The notes under the pieces: model-generated
Seen by the model: the letters and a program-made list of their open reading frames with translations, nothing else
What the model was told of the DNA's origin: nothing
Database searches by the model: none
Shown here: in pieces, positions 21,519 through 32,655 of the stretch
How positions within the stretch are numbered: the stretch's first letter is position 1
How the letters are laid out: each line of letters begins with the position of its first letter
Made by a program: the position numbers and the translations under genes
NCBI GenBank assembly: GCA_025765595.1
Contig: JAIVFH010000132.1
Location: 16,878-80,877, forward strand
Length of the DNA: 64,000 bases
Source of the DNA: Obelidium mucronatum
Lineage: Eukaryota; Chytridiomycota; Chytridiomycetes; Chytridiales; Chytriomycetaceae
Direction of reading: 5' to 3'

Positions 21519-22319
21519 TCAACGCATAGACTTGTGGAATCTGCCGGGTTTCGTACATTGATAATGTTGATGAAGGGAATCGGTTTCAAGAGTTGCCTGC
21601 ACAAAGAAAAAAAAAAAAGAAAACGTCTTGATCGTTAAACGACAAAAATAAAAGCGCAATAACTGTTTAATACCTGCATAGCACCCATTTCGGAAAAGCA
21701 GTCAATTTGTCGAAAGTTGTGGAGTACATCCAATGTCAAACTGTAAAGTAGACTGGATATCACACGCTTGACTAAATTTTGGGATGTATCCGACACTTTG
21801 GCATGTACCCGAAGATGGACTGCTTGACACCCATTGGATCCGGCGCGTTACTCTCGATACGATCCCAAATCAATAGTACTCTAAAGCAAAATGTTGCTTC
21901 CTCAAATCCTTCATCACTTCAACTCTCTTATCAATAGACTGTTGCAGATTCCTACAACCGAAAATCGGTAATATCGCGATAAGAAGTGGAAGAATGATCT
22001 CTCGTGCGACCCCGTCCCAGTCCCGGACATCGAACGTCCTGACCTCGTAGAAGCGCAACATCCTCTGCTCTTCGTCCGGCGACAACAGCGTCGCTTCGTT
22101 CTCTCCTCCTTGGGTTCGTATTCTTCTTTTTCGGAGTATTCGTCTTCTTCGGATTATTCTTCTTGGTCTTCTTGGAATTCTTCGTGGAATTCGGAAAACT
22201 CGTTCTGTGTTTGTGTTTGAGACTGAGACTGTGTTTGAGACTGAGGCTGGCTCTGAGTCTGACTGCTGCGCGTCTTGCGCTTCGTCGCATTGGCTGTGGG
22301 CCCGCAGACTTGTCGACAT
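21519..22319 (-). CDS. Unidentified minus-strand gene, exon model incomplete
   Basis: A terminal exon at 21596-21519 (stop 21521-21519) joins in phase to an exon ending at 21674 (CAG|GTATTA). The sequence across the join reads LHNFRQIDCFSEMGAMQ, then ATLETDSLHQHYQ. Upstream, the frame starting at 22319 has an Arg-rich stretch, then LLSPDEEQRMLRFYEVRTFDV. A possible acceptor GGTTGTAG at 21953 precedes NLQQSIDKRVEVMKDLRKQH. The joins between 21680 and 21900 are not resolved, because no single frame is open throughout. I do not recognise the family. It lies 155 bp upstream of SWI1 in the same orientation. Confidence 0.4.
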
Positions 22320-22344
22320 TTTCTTTTTTATTCTTTTCTCTCAA

Positions 22345-23085
22345 ATCGACGTGGGAATTGCTTTTCTTCGTATTTATTTCTTTTTATTTCATTTCTTTTT
22401 CTTTTTCGTTTTTAATATTTTATTAAATTCTATTGATTTTTTCATTTAACGAAACCAATAAAACACATCAAATGCTTACTTTTATTCTTTTTTCGGTTTT
22501 TTTAATTTTTCATGAATTTCAACAACCCAAGCATTGACCCGCCAAAATTCTCCACAAAGCAAGCGTCCACCGAAACCATACATTTTTGACATGACCCTTT
22601 CCAAACCGCTTTTACGAATCTTTGAAGCGTGCAAGGTACCGCTATTTTAAATTTATACCTGTTATTCTACTTTCCCCTTAACTTCTCTTGCTTGACTTTT
22701 GGGATGCTTTGTTTCCACCCACGTCGATAGTCACACAATCCGTCTTTCAAATCCGAATATAATCACATACTGTCTACATCATGCGATCTGCCTTGAAAAA
22801 TCACGCTCTTTTCTGGAATCTAAACTCTCGTTAACCGAGACTCCTCCCTTTGCCGAAAAAGCGTTCATCGAAACAGCCCACAATTCATATTTATCGTGAT
22901 TGAAGACTCCTCTGTTGTTTTCTTTTGTCTTGAATATCCTCCTTGCGAGAGAGCGAACTTTGGGAATCCCACAAGAGAAAACCAGTACATCATGAGGACT
23001 CTTGGATAATACGATACGATTTATTGCTCTCCAATCCAATGTTTGATTCAAAACTCGGGCTGATACTATGAATTGGCACTCGAAA
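22345..23085. other. AT-rich intergenic stretch, no gene seen
   Basis: T-rich sequence with no coding frame I can support. A minus-strand open frame at 22779-23186 overlaps the paralogous fragment described next and is probably a shadow. Confidence 0.4.
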
Positions 23086-23089
23086 CATT

Positions 23090-23270
23090 TCCTTCTAAAA
23101 GGCTGTCCGTTATTACAATCACGCTTTTCTTGAAGAGAAGAGTCCAGCAAGTGGGGTCCCTCGCTGGAACCCATTTCCTCCTTCAAAAGAAAGGTGAGCG
23201 GGGTTTGTTTACTTTTATTTCAAACCCCGACATTTTTTGACAGGCCGTTTTTTTCTCCAAGTCGACAGCA
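23090..23270 (+). pseudogene. Decayed fragment of the gene at 51302-52830
   Basis: The plus strand here reads ITLFLK, then LLQKKGERGLFTFISNPDIF and a stop. The minus strand at about 52450-52565 reads IALFLKIEVDS, then LLQKKGERGLFSFISNPDIFDG. The DNA is close to identical over AAAGAAAGGTGAGCGGGGTT. In this copy a longer T-run after DIF breaks the frame. It lies just upstream of the coiled-coil gene and may act only as its promoter region. Confidence 0.55.
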
Positions 23271-23295
23271 AATTCCTTCTTTGTCCTTTACAAAA

Positions 23296-26139
23296 ATGAC
23301 TTTCGAAAGTGCTTTAACGCCTTCAGCATTTGCTATTGCTCTTTTCGAAGTGAGTATATCCCCACACTCATCCCTTAATTACAGGCTACTACTACCCCAC
23401 ACACACGCAATACTCGCTCTTCGGGACTTCCTCTTTTTCTTCTCCTCCTTTACTTCTATTTTTCCTTATATATTGCTTGGGATTCTCTGAACGAATAGTC
23501 ACTCAGCTGGCATGGACGTGTTATTTAAAATGCTGGATTCTCCAACTTGAATGACTGACTGACGGACGCGTCTTCCAACTGACATCACCACAAACCCACA
23601 CCACCACCAACACCAGCTTTATTAACTCTTATTAACTCTCTTTCGTCTCTTTATTCAGGTTGTTTTACTTGCAGTTGTTGCCGCGCTTGTCGCCTGCGAC
23701 GCTGCCGCCTGCGCTGCCGCCTGGCACCAGGCCTTCACCGCTCACTACCACTTTGGCCTCGCCAAAGACCAAAAGGCTCTTGTCAGAAAGTGCCAGTCCT
23801 TGTCCGAGGCGAATGCGGACCTTGTCTCGGAATCAAGAGCAACTGGCACCGAGAACCGCAATTTAAAGGCCGAAGTGCGCGCTGGGAATGCCGCACATGT
23901 GGAGACGGAATCACAGCTGAGAGAAGCAACGCGTGCGTTTTTTATTTTTGGGGATGTTTTATTTTTGCATTCGTGCATGCTGGTTTTTAACTTATTCTTC
24001 GAACAGGCGAGCGCTGCAGTCTCAAGCACCAACTGGCGGAATCGAGAAACCGCGAGCTGGACCTTTCTGAGTGCGTATTCGGGGTTTTCTATTTTCTTTC
24101 AGTGTGGGGGTTAACCAAACAAACAAAACCTAATTAGGGACCTGGCTCGGCTGACGGTGAAGGAAAAGGACACGGCGGCCCAGCTTGCCATCCTGATCCG
24201 CGAGGCGCGCGGCCTTGACCAAGAAGTGGCTGCGGCATCCATTCTGGTGAGTTTTTTCTTTACAGTAATTCATTGTTGAGTTTTTGTTCACTGAGCACTT
24301 TTTTTTGTATTTATTTTTTTTCAGGGTGCCGCACAAACCGCCCAGGTGGAAAGTCTCGTTTCTCAACTTACCTGGGAGCGCAGCATTTCGCAACACGCGA
24401 CATTCGCGTTGCTGGCCGAAATTACTGCCCTGAAGAGCAAAGTTGAGCACCTCCAAGTGGCAGCCGTGCCACTTGTGCCATCGGCCGCACGTGCGATCAC
24501 AGCTTTGGATATTAGTGCGCCCATTGAGCAAACTGTTTCGCTAGTGTCTGAGGCTCCTCAGGACATGGATGCGATCATTGCCAACCTGCCACCCCTCCCA
24601 GAATCGCCGGCATTTGCTTTTGTTACTGATGTACCACAATCAAGTTCCGCTGTCGAGGTTACTGCCACGCAGGATTTAATTGACGTTCCAAACCATGCCA
24701 CCGCTCCGATTGATGTCACTTTTCCCTTGACTCCAACAACCACCCCCGCAACTCTGGCAACTTTTCCAACCACCGTGCCAGCCCAGTCGGTAGTTACTGA
24801 GACCATTGCTGCGTCCACTCCAGCTTCTCTCGAGGAGGTTACTGTGCAGACATCTACATCAACTGCATTCGCTGAGATTATCACTCCGCTCCATGTCAAT
24901 GTCCCTGTTGTTCCTGAAGTTGCTGTTGCTCTTGTTGTTGCGTCTCCTTCGCCTTTTGCTCCTGCTGAAGTTGCTACCTCTGTGTCTGTGAAGGACCGTG
25001 TCCGCCAAATTGAGGACATCGAGTCGACTACAGCTGGTAACTTTCCTGCTGCCCGACTACCAACAGCACCATCACCCACCACCGCCACCAATGTTTACCA
25101 ATCCGCGGAATTGAGCACCGCGGCTGATTTGGTTTCTCTTCCACCACCACCACCTTCCACCACCACTGTCCACCAATCCGCGGAACTGAGCACCGCGGCT
25201 GATTTGATTTCTCTCGCCAGCTTTAGAGATCTAGGAGAAGGAGATGATGTGGATGCCATGTTTATCGACATGCCGGACACCGAGGCGCCAGTTTACTGTC
25301 TTGGGAATGACTGGGCGGCGGAGATGGCTGAAGCCGAAGAGCACGAAGAAGCAATGGTGGAGATGCTGACAGCATGCTTACAAGGCAATGTGTTGGACGA
25401 TGTTGCGCCAGCCGCCGAGCAATCCTTGGTGCCATCTGATGCTGCTGCTGACACAGACTTGTTCGCTTTTTGTGAAATCACTAGTACTCCAGTCGAGGAG
25501 ACGGGTGGTGTGGCCGAAGGGATCGAAGCGGAGGTTCTGTTTGGGGACGCGGATGTTGTCATGCAGGAGGCGGTAACTCATGACGATGGCTTGATGGAAG
25601 CCGCTATTGTTGAAGACAGGCCTCAACTGGCGGAATCGCTGAAGCGCCGCCAGTTTCGCGAGCCCGCTTCAATAGCCAAGCGCCATGCTCGAGCTGCCCG
25701 AGAGACGGCAGTGCGTCTTGAGGTTTCCGTGGCGGTGGAAGCAGATGAGGAAGTGGTGATCGGGACTGTCGAGAACCCACAACCGGAAGCACCGCGTGTT
25801 GCTCGCAAGGAGTACAGCTGGGCGGCAAGAGTGGAACGCCTCGCTTTGGCAGCTCGGAGGAGCCCGGTACCTAGCCAGCAGGGTCTCGATGGACCAGCTG
25901 TGGCGGTGGTGGCACGGTCGGCTGAAGAAGCCAACCCACTGGATATCTTTGCCAGTGTCTGCTGCGCCCAGGCTGTGGTTCTGCCTCGTGCGATGGAGGA
26001 AATTGACCGTCTTGCCGAAATCGAGGCGCAGGCTCCCGTTGCGCTCACTTTGCTGTCTGAGGCACGTCAGATTCTCGATGCCATTGAGCCCGAAGAGGAC
26101 ATGACGGAAGAGGATCTGGATGACCTCTTTTCTGAGTAA
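23296..26139 (+). CDS. Five-exon membrane-anchored coiled-coil protein, function unknown
   Basis: Exons 23296-23349, 23659-23932, 24007-24070, 24138-24246 and 24325-26139 all join in phase and give 771 residues. The N-terminus is hydrophobic (AIALFEVVLLAVVAALVAC), a likely signal anchor. A coiled coil follows (VRKCQSLSEANADLVSESR, LKHQLAESRNRELDLSE, LTVKEKDTAAQLAILIREAR). Then comes a long Thr/Pro/Ala/Val-rich, probably disordered region with an internal duplication, QSAELSTAADL(V/I)SL, encoded near 25097 and 25175. The end is acidic (PEEDMTEEDLDDLFSE). I find no catalytic motif. The anchor plus coiled coil suggests an organising or tethering role, which is inference only. Confidence 0.7.
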
Positions 26140-26194
26140 TGATCTTGGAGAGAGAGGGAAAGCGGGGATGAGGGGGATTGGGGACTATTTTTTA

Positions 26195-26400
26195 TTTCAC
26201 TGTTGTGGGGAGTTGTTCCGCGAGATCCCGTGAATCTCATCAATTATCGCCGTGTTGGATCTTCAAAATTGCAAACTGGTTGTGTGGGGAGTTCTTCCAT
26301 GAGGTCTCGTGAATCTCACCAAAATCGTCGGGTTCAAGAATCAAATGCAAGTTTGAAATGTGGGGAGTTGTTCCAAGGGGTCCCGTGAATCCCACCTATC
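26195..26400 (+). repeat. Three copies of an approximately 78-bp tandem repeat
   Basis: Copies begin near 26203, 26281 and 26358. Each reads GTGGGGAGTTNTTCC, then G(A/G)(G/T)(A/G)TC(C/T)CGTGAATC and CAC/CATC, with about 30 diverged bases after. No protein is conserved across the copies. Confidence 0.6.
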
Positions 26401-26469
26401 GTTGGAATATAATTTCCAGAGTCAGAAAATTGGATGCTAGTCAAAGTCCACTCAAACAGTTTAGCCTTA

Positions 26470-28090
26470 TCGTTAGCCCCAAAAGTCTGCTCCCGCTCTC
26501 CAGTCAGGTCTCTTTAACCCCTGGAGGGTGGGGACTTACTTGGATATTTTCTTGCTACTACGTCCACCACTACCCCAACCCTACTTTCGAGCCGACTCTC
26601 GCTGTATAGGACCTCATTAATCCTGGCGAGAGGAGAGGTCTGACTGGTCCGTCGCCGCCATCACCACTGGGAAAAAAAGCAGCAAAAGTCCATGATCAAA
26701 AAGTGACGCTACCGCTCTTCCGCCAGGTCTCTTTAACCCCGGGAGAGCGGAGGAGCTACTTAAATCCAACTTCGCAACCTTGGAACCAACTCTCGCCATA
26801 AAGGACCTCATTAATCCTGGCGAGAGGAGGGCATTACCACTGGAAAAACTTTCAATCATCTTCATCAAAAGTGGTGTCTCCGTTTTCCAGTCAGGTCTCT
26901 TTAACCCCTGGAGGGCGGGTGCTACTTGGGTCTTATCTTTTGCTTTGACAACTTTGGAACCAACTCTCGCCGTTTAATCCTGGTGAGAGAAGGAGACTGT
27001 TTCGCCGCTGCCGCAGTCACTACCACACTTGCTACTTGGGTTCTTTGGAACCGAATCTCGCCGTATAGGATCTCATTAATCCTGGCGAGAGACGGGGTCT
27101 GTTTTTCTGCCACCGCCACTATCCTGGGAACCCTCGACTAATCTTCATCAATAGGGGTGTCCCCGCTCTCCATTATGGTCTTTTAATCCCTGGAGGGCGG
27201 GGTGCCATTTGGGTCCAACCACCGGAACTTTGGAACCGACTCTCGCCATGTAGGACCTCATTAATCCTGGCGAGAGGAGGAGTCTGGTCTATCACTGTCT
27301 GTTCCTTGGCTGTTGCTGTCACTGCCAACGCCACTGGAGCCACCTGCCTTTGAACCGACTCTTGCCATAAAGGGCCTCATTCATCCTGGCGAGAGGAGGG
27401 GGTCTGTTTCTGCCGCCGCCACCGTTGCTGCCATTGCCACTACTGGGAAAAGCCACCAAAATTCTATCATCCAAAGTGGTGCTACCGCTCTGCCGTCAGG
27501 TCTCTTTAACCCCGGGAGAGCGGGAAGCTACTTCGGTCCAACTACCACAACTTTGGAACTGAATCTTGCCGTATTTAATACAGGCGATAGGAGGGGTCTT
27601 TCTGCAACTTCTTTAACGCGGCAACATGAAATATTCATCAAAAGGATCGTGGAAGCTGCCGTTAAATCGATCATTTGCAAGTTATTTTGCGCTTACTCTT
27701 GCCATTTGGGTAGCTTCTATGTGCAGGGCACTCCAAGATTACCATTAGCCCCCCCAAGAGTGGTAAACTATTTGAACTCCAGTATTTTGAGCACTAACTA
27801 CGACTTTCGAACCAGATTTCTTCAAAAGGATCTGTTTAGTCTGCCAAGACGCGAGGCCTTGCCTCTGACTTACAAGTTCTTGGATTCAGTGATACATGAA
27901 GAGTGGTAACTACTTGGACAAAGATAAAAGAGAGTGGTAACTACTGGGACAAGATAATAGCGAGGACTAACGAAAGAACTGACTTTTGTCACATGGATCT
28001 CATTAGTCCGGCGAGAGGAGGGGACCTTTGAAGTCGGCACTTCAACTGGAAAGAATACGATACCATTAGTCCGGCGGGAGAAGGAAACAC
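26470..28090 (+). repeat. Field of about 14 hairpin repeats with a shared loop
   Basis: Two stem classes alternate around a similar loop. Class A: CTCTCGCC, loop GGACCTCATTAATCCT, then GGCGAGAG (near 26595, 26788, 26960, 27048, 27237, 27357, with weaker copies near 27560, 27990 and 28050). Class B: CCGCTCTCC, loop AGGTCTCTTTAACCCC, then GGAGNGCGG (near 26487, 26708, 26878, 27164, 27486). Spacing is about 80-130 bp. The sequence between repeats is rich in GCC/CCG triplets. Open frames here are not conserved between copies. Function is unknown. Confidence 0.7.
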
Positions 28091-28217
28091 AACTCGACAA
28101 GCAATCAAATCGACAATCTGATGCTTTAATTTCGACTATACGGCTAGATAAATAATAAAATAGAGGTTTAAACAACGTTCTTTTCCCCTTTCAACAAAAT
28201 GGCTTCAGCACCTCAAA

Positions 28218-28592
28218 GTGAAGTCATCGTACACTTCGAGCGCTGTATTGACTGGCGGTGCTCTCTTTGAAGGAACCAGCGCAACAGGAATGCTGCTGTC
28301 GCCGCCAAACTCAAGAGATGTTCAGATTGAGTTGAGTTTCTTTCTTGTTCATCAAAAGCTTTTGGAAAACTGCTCACAAAAGAGTCGGACTTTTCCCTCA
28401 TCAACTGGTTTCATTGCATCAAACGGATCTGGTACACCACAGCACTCCTTGTCTTTTTCTCAGCTAGTTTTCCATGAGTCCAAGGCAAATCAACAATGGA
28501 CTATTCCCTTTGAACTTGCGGGGCAAGAATTGACGCAGCGTCGCTATCCGGTTGATTTAAATTATTTTGCGACGCGTAAGAAGTTTTCTTGA
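28218..28592 (+). CDS. Possible hypothetical protein
   Basis: A 124-codon frame contains sensible-looking stretches (SYTSSAVLTGGALFEGTSAT, LSFFLVHQKLLENCS). The best start context is AAAATGG at 28199, but that ATG is one base out of frame with this ORF. A one-base indel or a missed intron would be needed. No family is recognised. Confidence 0.3.
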   Translation: MKSSYTSSAVLTGGALFEGTSATGMLLSPPNSRDVQIELSFFLVHQKLLENCSQKSRTFPSSTGFIASNGSGTPQHSLSFSQLVFHESKANQQWTIPFELAGQELTQRRYPVDLNYFATRKKFS

Positions 28593-29400
28593 GGTCGCGG
28601 TCCAGTACTGTCGAGTATAATTCAACGATATGGCGGATCATTGTTGGTAGCATTTTCTTCACATCTGCTCTCCGTTTATGTTTTGCGGTTAGTGTTGTTC
28701 CAGTTTCTTAAGTCTATTCATGTATTGTTGGAAAGTATTTTTTGGACTCTGAGGTGACAGATGACACCCACCTTTTTAATTATAATAAACCTTGCAGAGT
28801 CTCCAAAAGTCCTGCATTGAACAGACTAGAATTTTGCACACGGTTTTCACAGCTTTCAGAGTCGATTTCCAAGACTGAAGGTCGTAGTCTAAACAACTAA
28901 AATAATTAAAATAAAAAAATAAAGAAAACAGAATGGGGCTTTTCTCATTTACCAAATGCAGTCTCATACTCTTTCGAATGCATTCTCCCCATTGCTCTCC
29001 TAAACTGGGTGATACTCAATCTTTCCGACTTTCTAATCACAAGAGATCCATCCACGTGGAAAACAACCTTCCATACACCCTACTTTTTTGCCTTGTTCGA
29101 TTGAGTTTGTTTGGTGGAGAGTATTCGTCGCTGTTTTCGTCGTTTCGCGTTCTAGCACGTTGGGAGGTGGCCAATGTAATGTGGCTTTGGAAGCGGAATG
29201 GATGCGGATGGTGCTCTTAAGCTTTCATTGTATGCCTGTTTCAGGCCTTTCCAAAAAAATAAAAAATATGTTCAGGTTTTGCCTATGACTGAAAAACAAC
29301 ACAACAAAAAAAAGCATGGTCGTATACCTTCCATCCTTCCTAAATGAATCTCAAAAGCCTCAGAAATTTGATGCATAACAGTTTGATAGCGATGGTTCAC
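28593..29400. other. Intergenic, no gene seen
   Basis: AT-rich sequence with scattered short frames on both strands. Nothing matches the Prp19 WD40 repeats that would be expected here if the pseudogene at 29400-29961 were complete. Confidence 0.4.
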
Positions 29401-29961
29401 AGGATCCTTGTCCGGATTAGACTCACTGCGGCCAAGTTCTGACGGGCAACGTCCCTTTCCTTCACAAGCCGGGTAATAACCCTCTTTGTAGCTTCGTTTT
29501 CATACAAAGCATGCGACAGTTCCTATCTGAGTTGTTGGTGTTGTTGGCACTTGTTGCCTCAGCTGAAAGGTTTCCAGCATGGTCGTATTCATTCTGAAGA
29601 AGCGAGAGTAAAGACGGAATCGAATTGACAGTTTGAGGACGTGGTTTGACGACTTTCGGGTCTTTGTGTGTTTTTGTATTTGGTTGAAGTTGGTTGAGTA
29701 TGCGTTATAGTTCAGAAATATCAATGCACCAACCAGCTACTTCTGAGCTTAATTTAACCGAATCAAGTCATCTTCAGAGAGGTCATTGTCTGAGCCAGGC
29801 TGCTGCTTTCAGAAATAACTTTGAGAATGAGGCGTCCCTTGTACAGAAAACCCGACACGCGACTGACTTCTGAATCTAAAGGAGGCTCTCCCGAGACTAT
29901 AAGAGGCGGTGGTGGTTGGTGGTGGGTGGGCCAAGCGCAAAGGTTACTAATGGCACATTGA
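29400..29961 (-). pseudogene. Prp19 (U-box splicing factor) pseudogene, N-terminal half
   Basis: Read in pieces on the minus strand: an ATG near 29961 with FQCAI, a possible intron, the U-box words SRVSGFLYKGRLI, then LSEDDLIRLN. The linker KVVKPRPQTVNSIPSLLSLL follows, then AMLETFQLRQQ, and the coiled coil ELSHALYENEATKRVI and RLVKERDVARQNLAA. These are Prp19 landmarks in order. There are at least two frameshifts (near 29805 and 29580) and stop codons after LIRLN and between LR and ELSHALY. No WD40 part is found. Active Prp19 is an essential U-box ubiquitin ligase of the spliceosome, so a working copy should exist elsewhere. Confidence 0.75.
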
Positions 29962-29971
29962 AACAAACAAA

Positions 29972-32655
29972 ATGAGTTTGAAACTGTGGTGTGTGCTCAG
30001 CAAGGACAACACCCTGGCGCTGTGTGAAGTCGCCATCGATCCTACTGCTTCTGTCAGCAGCCTCAAAAAAGCCATTCATGCTGAGTGGGCGTCCCGTTTG
30101 TTGAAGGATGTCAATGCGGCAGACCTCACTCTCGTCAGAGTCTGCAAAGCTGTTTTGGGTGGGATGACCAAAAAAGAGCTCAAACAATCCAAGGAGGCTC
30201 TCAGTCTAACAAGCTATGGTGACGATCCTGAAGATCCCGATGTTGATGACGACGTATCCGTGTTCAATGATGCGCCAGGAGTTTGTCTGAAGAAGGATGC
30301 GTTCCTCTTCAAGGTTTGTACTTTTTGCATTGCCTCTGCTTACTTATCACTCAAAAGACTGCAAAACAATAGGTCATGAACTCCATGACTAAGGTGTCAT
30401 GCTTTGCTGGATCGCTTCCCGATGATCTTTGCCATGTGTTGGTTCTCATGCCGACTTGTAGGTCGATATTTTCTCACCACGTTGGAACTCACAACTCGCA
30501 CTTAGCATCAGTTGAGACGGTTTCACCTGCTTTCACGTTTAAAAACTCTATCTCAGTCCCAATGACGGCTGAAGGGTTATGGGATTGGGTTCATGAATCT
30601 CCCGCCAACTCGTCTGAAAATATATCGGGCAGTGAAATCGTCAGCCAAGATAATATCAACAAAGATATTTCAGTTCTTTTCCCTTTGGCGGGTAGAAAGA
30701 GCTCCCTGCAGCACATTGCGTCTTGTTTTTCTGCAGTATATGCAAATCGACATAGTACAGATCGAAATACGCGACCGATTCCCGTGTGTTCTGGAGTCCC
30801 CGGTTTGGGTAAAACCCGTTTGTTGAAAGAATGTGCAACCACTGTCATGGATATGACTGGTATTGACGGTATGCGTCTTTCGGTTATAATTTCCTTTGGG
30901 ACTGATGGAAATCGATATGGATCGATGGATGATTATCTTGGAATTCAATGTTCGTTTGCTTGGAGGGTTCTTCACTCTTTTTTCAAAGCACAGCACAAGT
31001 TTGAAAAGTGGATGCTTACAAAGTCACCAACCAATCGAAAGGAGCTTACTCTGGATACAGTTCTATCAACTATTGAATTTCATTGGGCTAAAAAGTTTCC
31101 TCGAACAAAAAAGTTCCTTGTTTTCCTTGGAATCGACGAGTATCAACAGCTGGGAAGCCAAGAGAATTTGAACTTGCTTTTGGACTCCTTGTGTGACTCG
31201 TCTTGTATATCAAAGAATTCGCGTGTTGCTCTTTTTTTGATGCTCGCTGGAACTGATCCCAACATGACAAGAATCGCTCGAACATCTCATGCAAGCACAA
31301 AAAGAATTCCCATCTCGTTTCTGACGCATGCCGAATCTATGCACGCCATTGGACCGTACATTTCGAGTGTTCACCCAGGATTTGTAGTGAGCGACGCATT
31401 TGCTCAAAACGTGTACTACTTGGGTGGAGTTCCAAGGCTTCTTACAAAATTTGCGGAACTCGTAGTTAATATGGATCTGAAAGATTTGCTTGAAATCAAG
31501 TTGCGATTAGCTCGAGAAGAAGTCCTTCTTGAGTTAGCACATCCTCAATTATCAGTCGCAGACACTTTAAAGCTACTGGCCATCTCGTTCACCAACACTC
31601 CAATCAAGAATTTATTGGTTTGTCCTTTCAAGAACTCACTAGTTCCTTCGGCCCAAAGTTGGAACTGGAATCAAATGGTATCTCATGGCATCTGTCTGGT
31701 CCAAGAAGGCGGCTGTATTCGCGTGCCATTCCATGTTGTCCATCAATTATTATCTAGGACTGCAAATGAAAGTGATTGTCTGGATGAATACCAATTGGCT
31801 CTCCTTTCGTCATTGGATGATTTATCGAAAAACGTCGAAGTTCCTCTTCCAAACGTCCCTTCTTGGCTCTCTTGGGAGTCTTTTGGTGCCCATTTCTACT
31901 GCCTCAGGATCAACTCCTTTCTTGTGTTGGGACGAAAGAAACTTGCTTTGTCTGATCTTCTGCGAGGAGCGCAGTTTAATAATTCGGCGGTTTTCGAAAC
32001 TCAAGTCCAAATTCAAGTTGCAAACGTTTTCAAGTCAAATGAAGCATATGGGCCAGAACTTCAGCGAAATATCACGCACACGGAGCTGAACTCCAACACT
32101 TCTGACTGGCTGGACGGCGAGATTTTACAGGTTGTACTAAATCGTGAAGGTGCAACAGGCGTGGACATATTCTTTGCACTTAAATGTGCAGATAATGATG
32201 GATACATTGTGGTTTTAGACCAAAGGAAACGTCTGGCTTCGGAAATCCATCAGGCAGATCTTTCAACATACAAATCAAAAGTGCCTGAACATCCAACCTT
32301 TTTAAAGAATTTAAATGTGAAGTCAGTGTTGGGACTGATGAGCATCTATTCAAAAGCCAGATTTGAGAAAATTCCAAATTCAACCTTTATTGTTTCAGCA
32401 CCTGATTCTGGATATTTCCATGGATCTCTTGTTGACCACCCAGGATGTTCTATTGCGATAGACGTAAATTCTGGTTTAAAAACATCCATCCAGCAGTTAT
32501 TTGTTGGAACTCAGCAAAAACGGAAGGAGTGGTCTGAAAACATTATTGAGCATCGCAAGAAGGGGCGGATCCAAGATGCTGCAGAGTTCCGGTCTGCTGT
32601 TGAGAAGTTTGGTGGGAATTTGGATGAATTGGCCCTTCAAAGAATGACGTTTTAA
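29972..32655 (+). CDS. Crinkler-type (CRN) effector-like protein with P-loop NTPase and nuclease-like domains
   Basis: Exons 29972-30313 and 30373-32655, a 59-bp intron, 874 residues. The N-terminus (LWCVLSKDNTLALCEVAID, SLKKAIHAEW, DLTLVRV) resembles the ubiquitin-like header of Crinkler proteins. Residues about 255-262 hold a Walker A (GVPGLGKTR). FLVFLGIDEYQQL is the Walker B region, and an AGTDPN stretch follows, as in the CRN NTPase. Near residue 715-730, GVDIFFALK then VVLDQRKR fits the PD-(D/E)xK nuclease pattern. In oomycetes and chytrids such proteins can be delivered into hosts and act in the nucleus; related proteins also occur in free-living eukaryotes. I see no N-terminal signal peptide. 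The frame is intact and the start is only 10 bp from the Prp19 pseudogene. Confidence 0.75.

Noticed and set aside
24558..25091. Minus-strand 177-codon open frame
   Set aside because: It is the antisense shadow of the coiled-coil gene's Thr/Ala/Val-rich exon 5; composition explains the lack of stops.
26470..28090. CRISPR-like array
   Set aside because: Repeats are imperfect, variably spaced hairpins in a eukaryotic nuclear context, with no constant spacer length and no cas genes.
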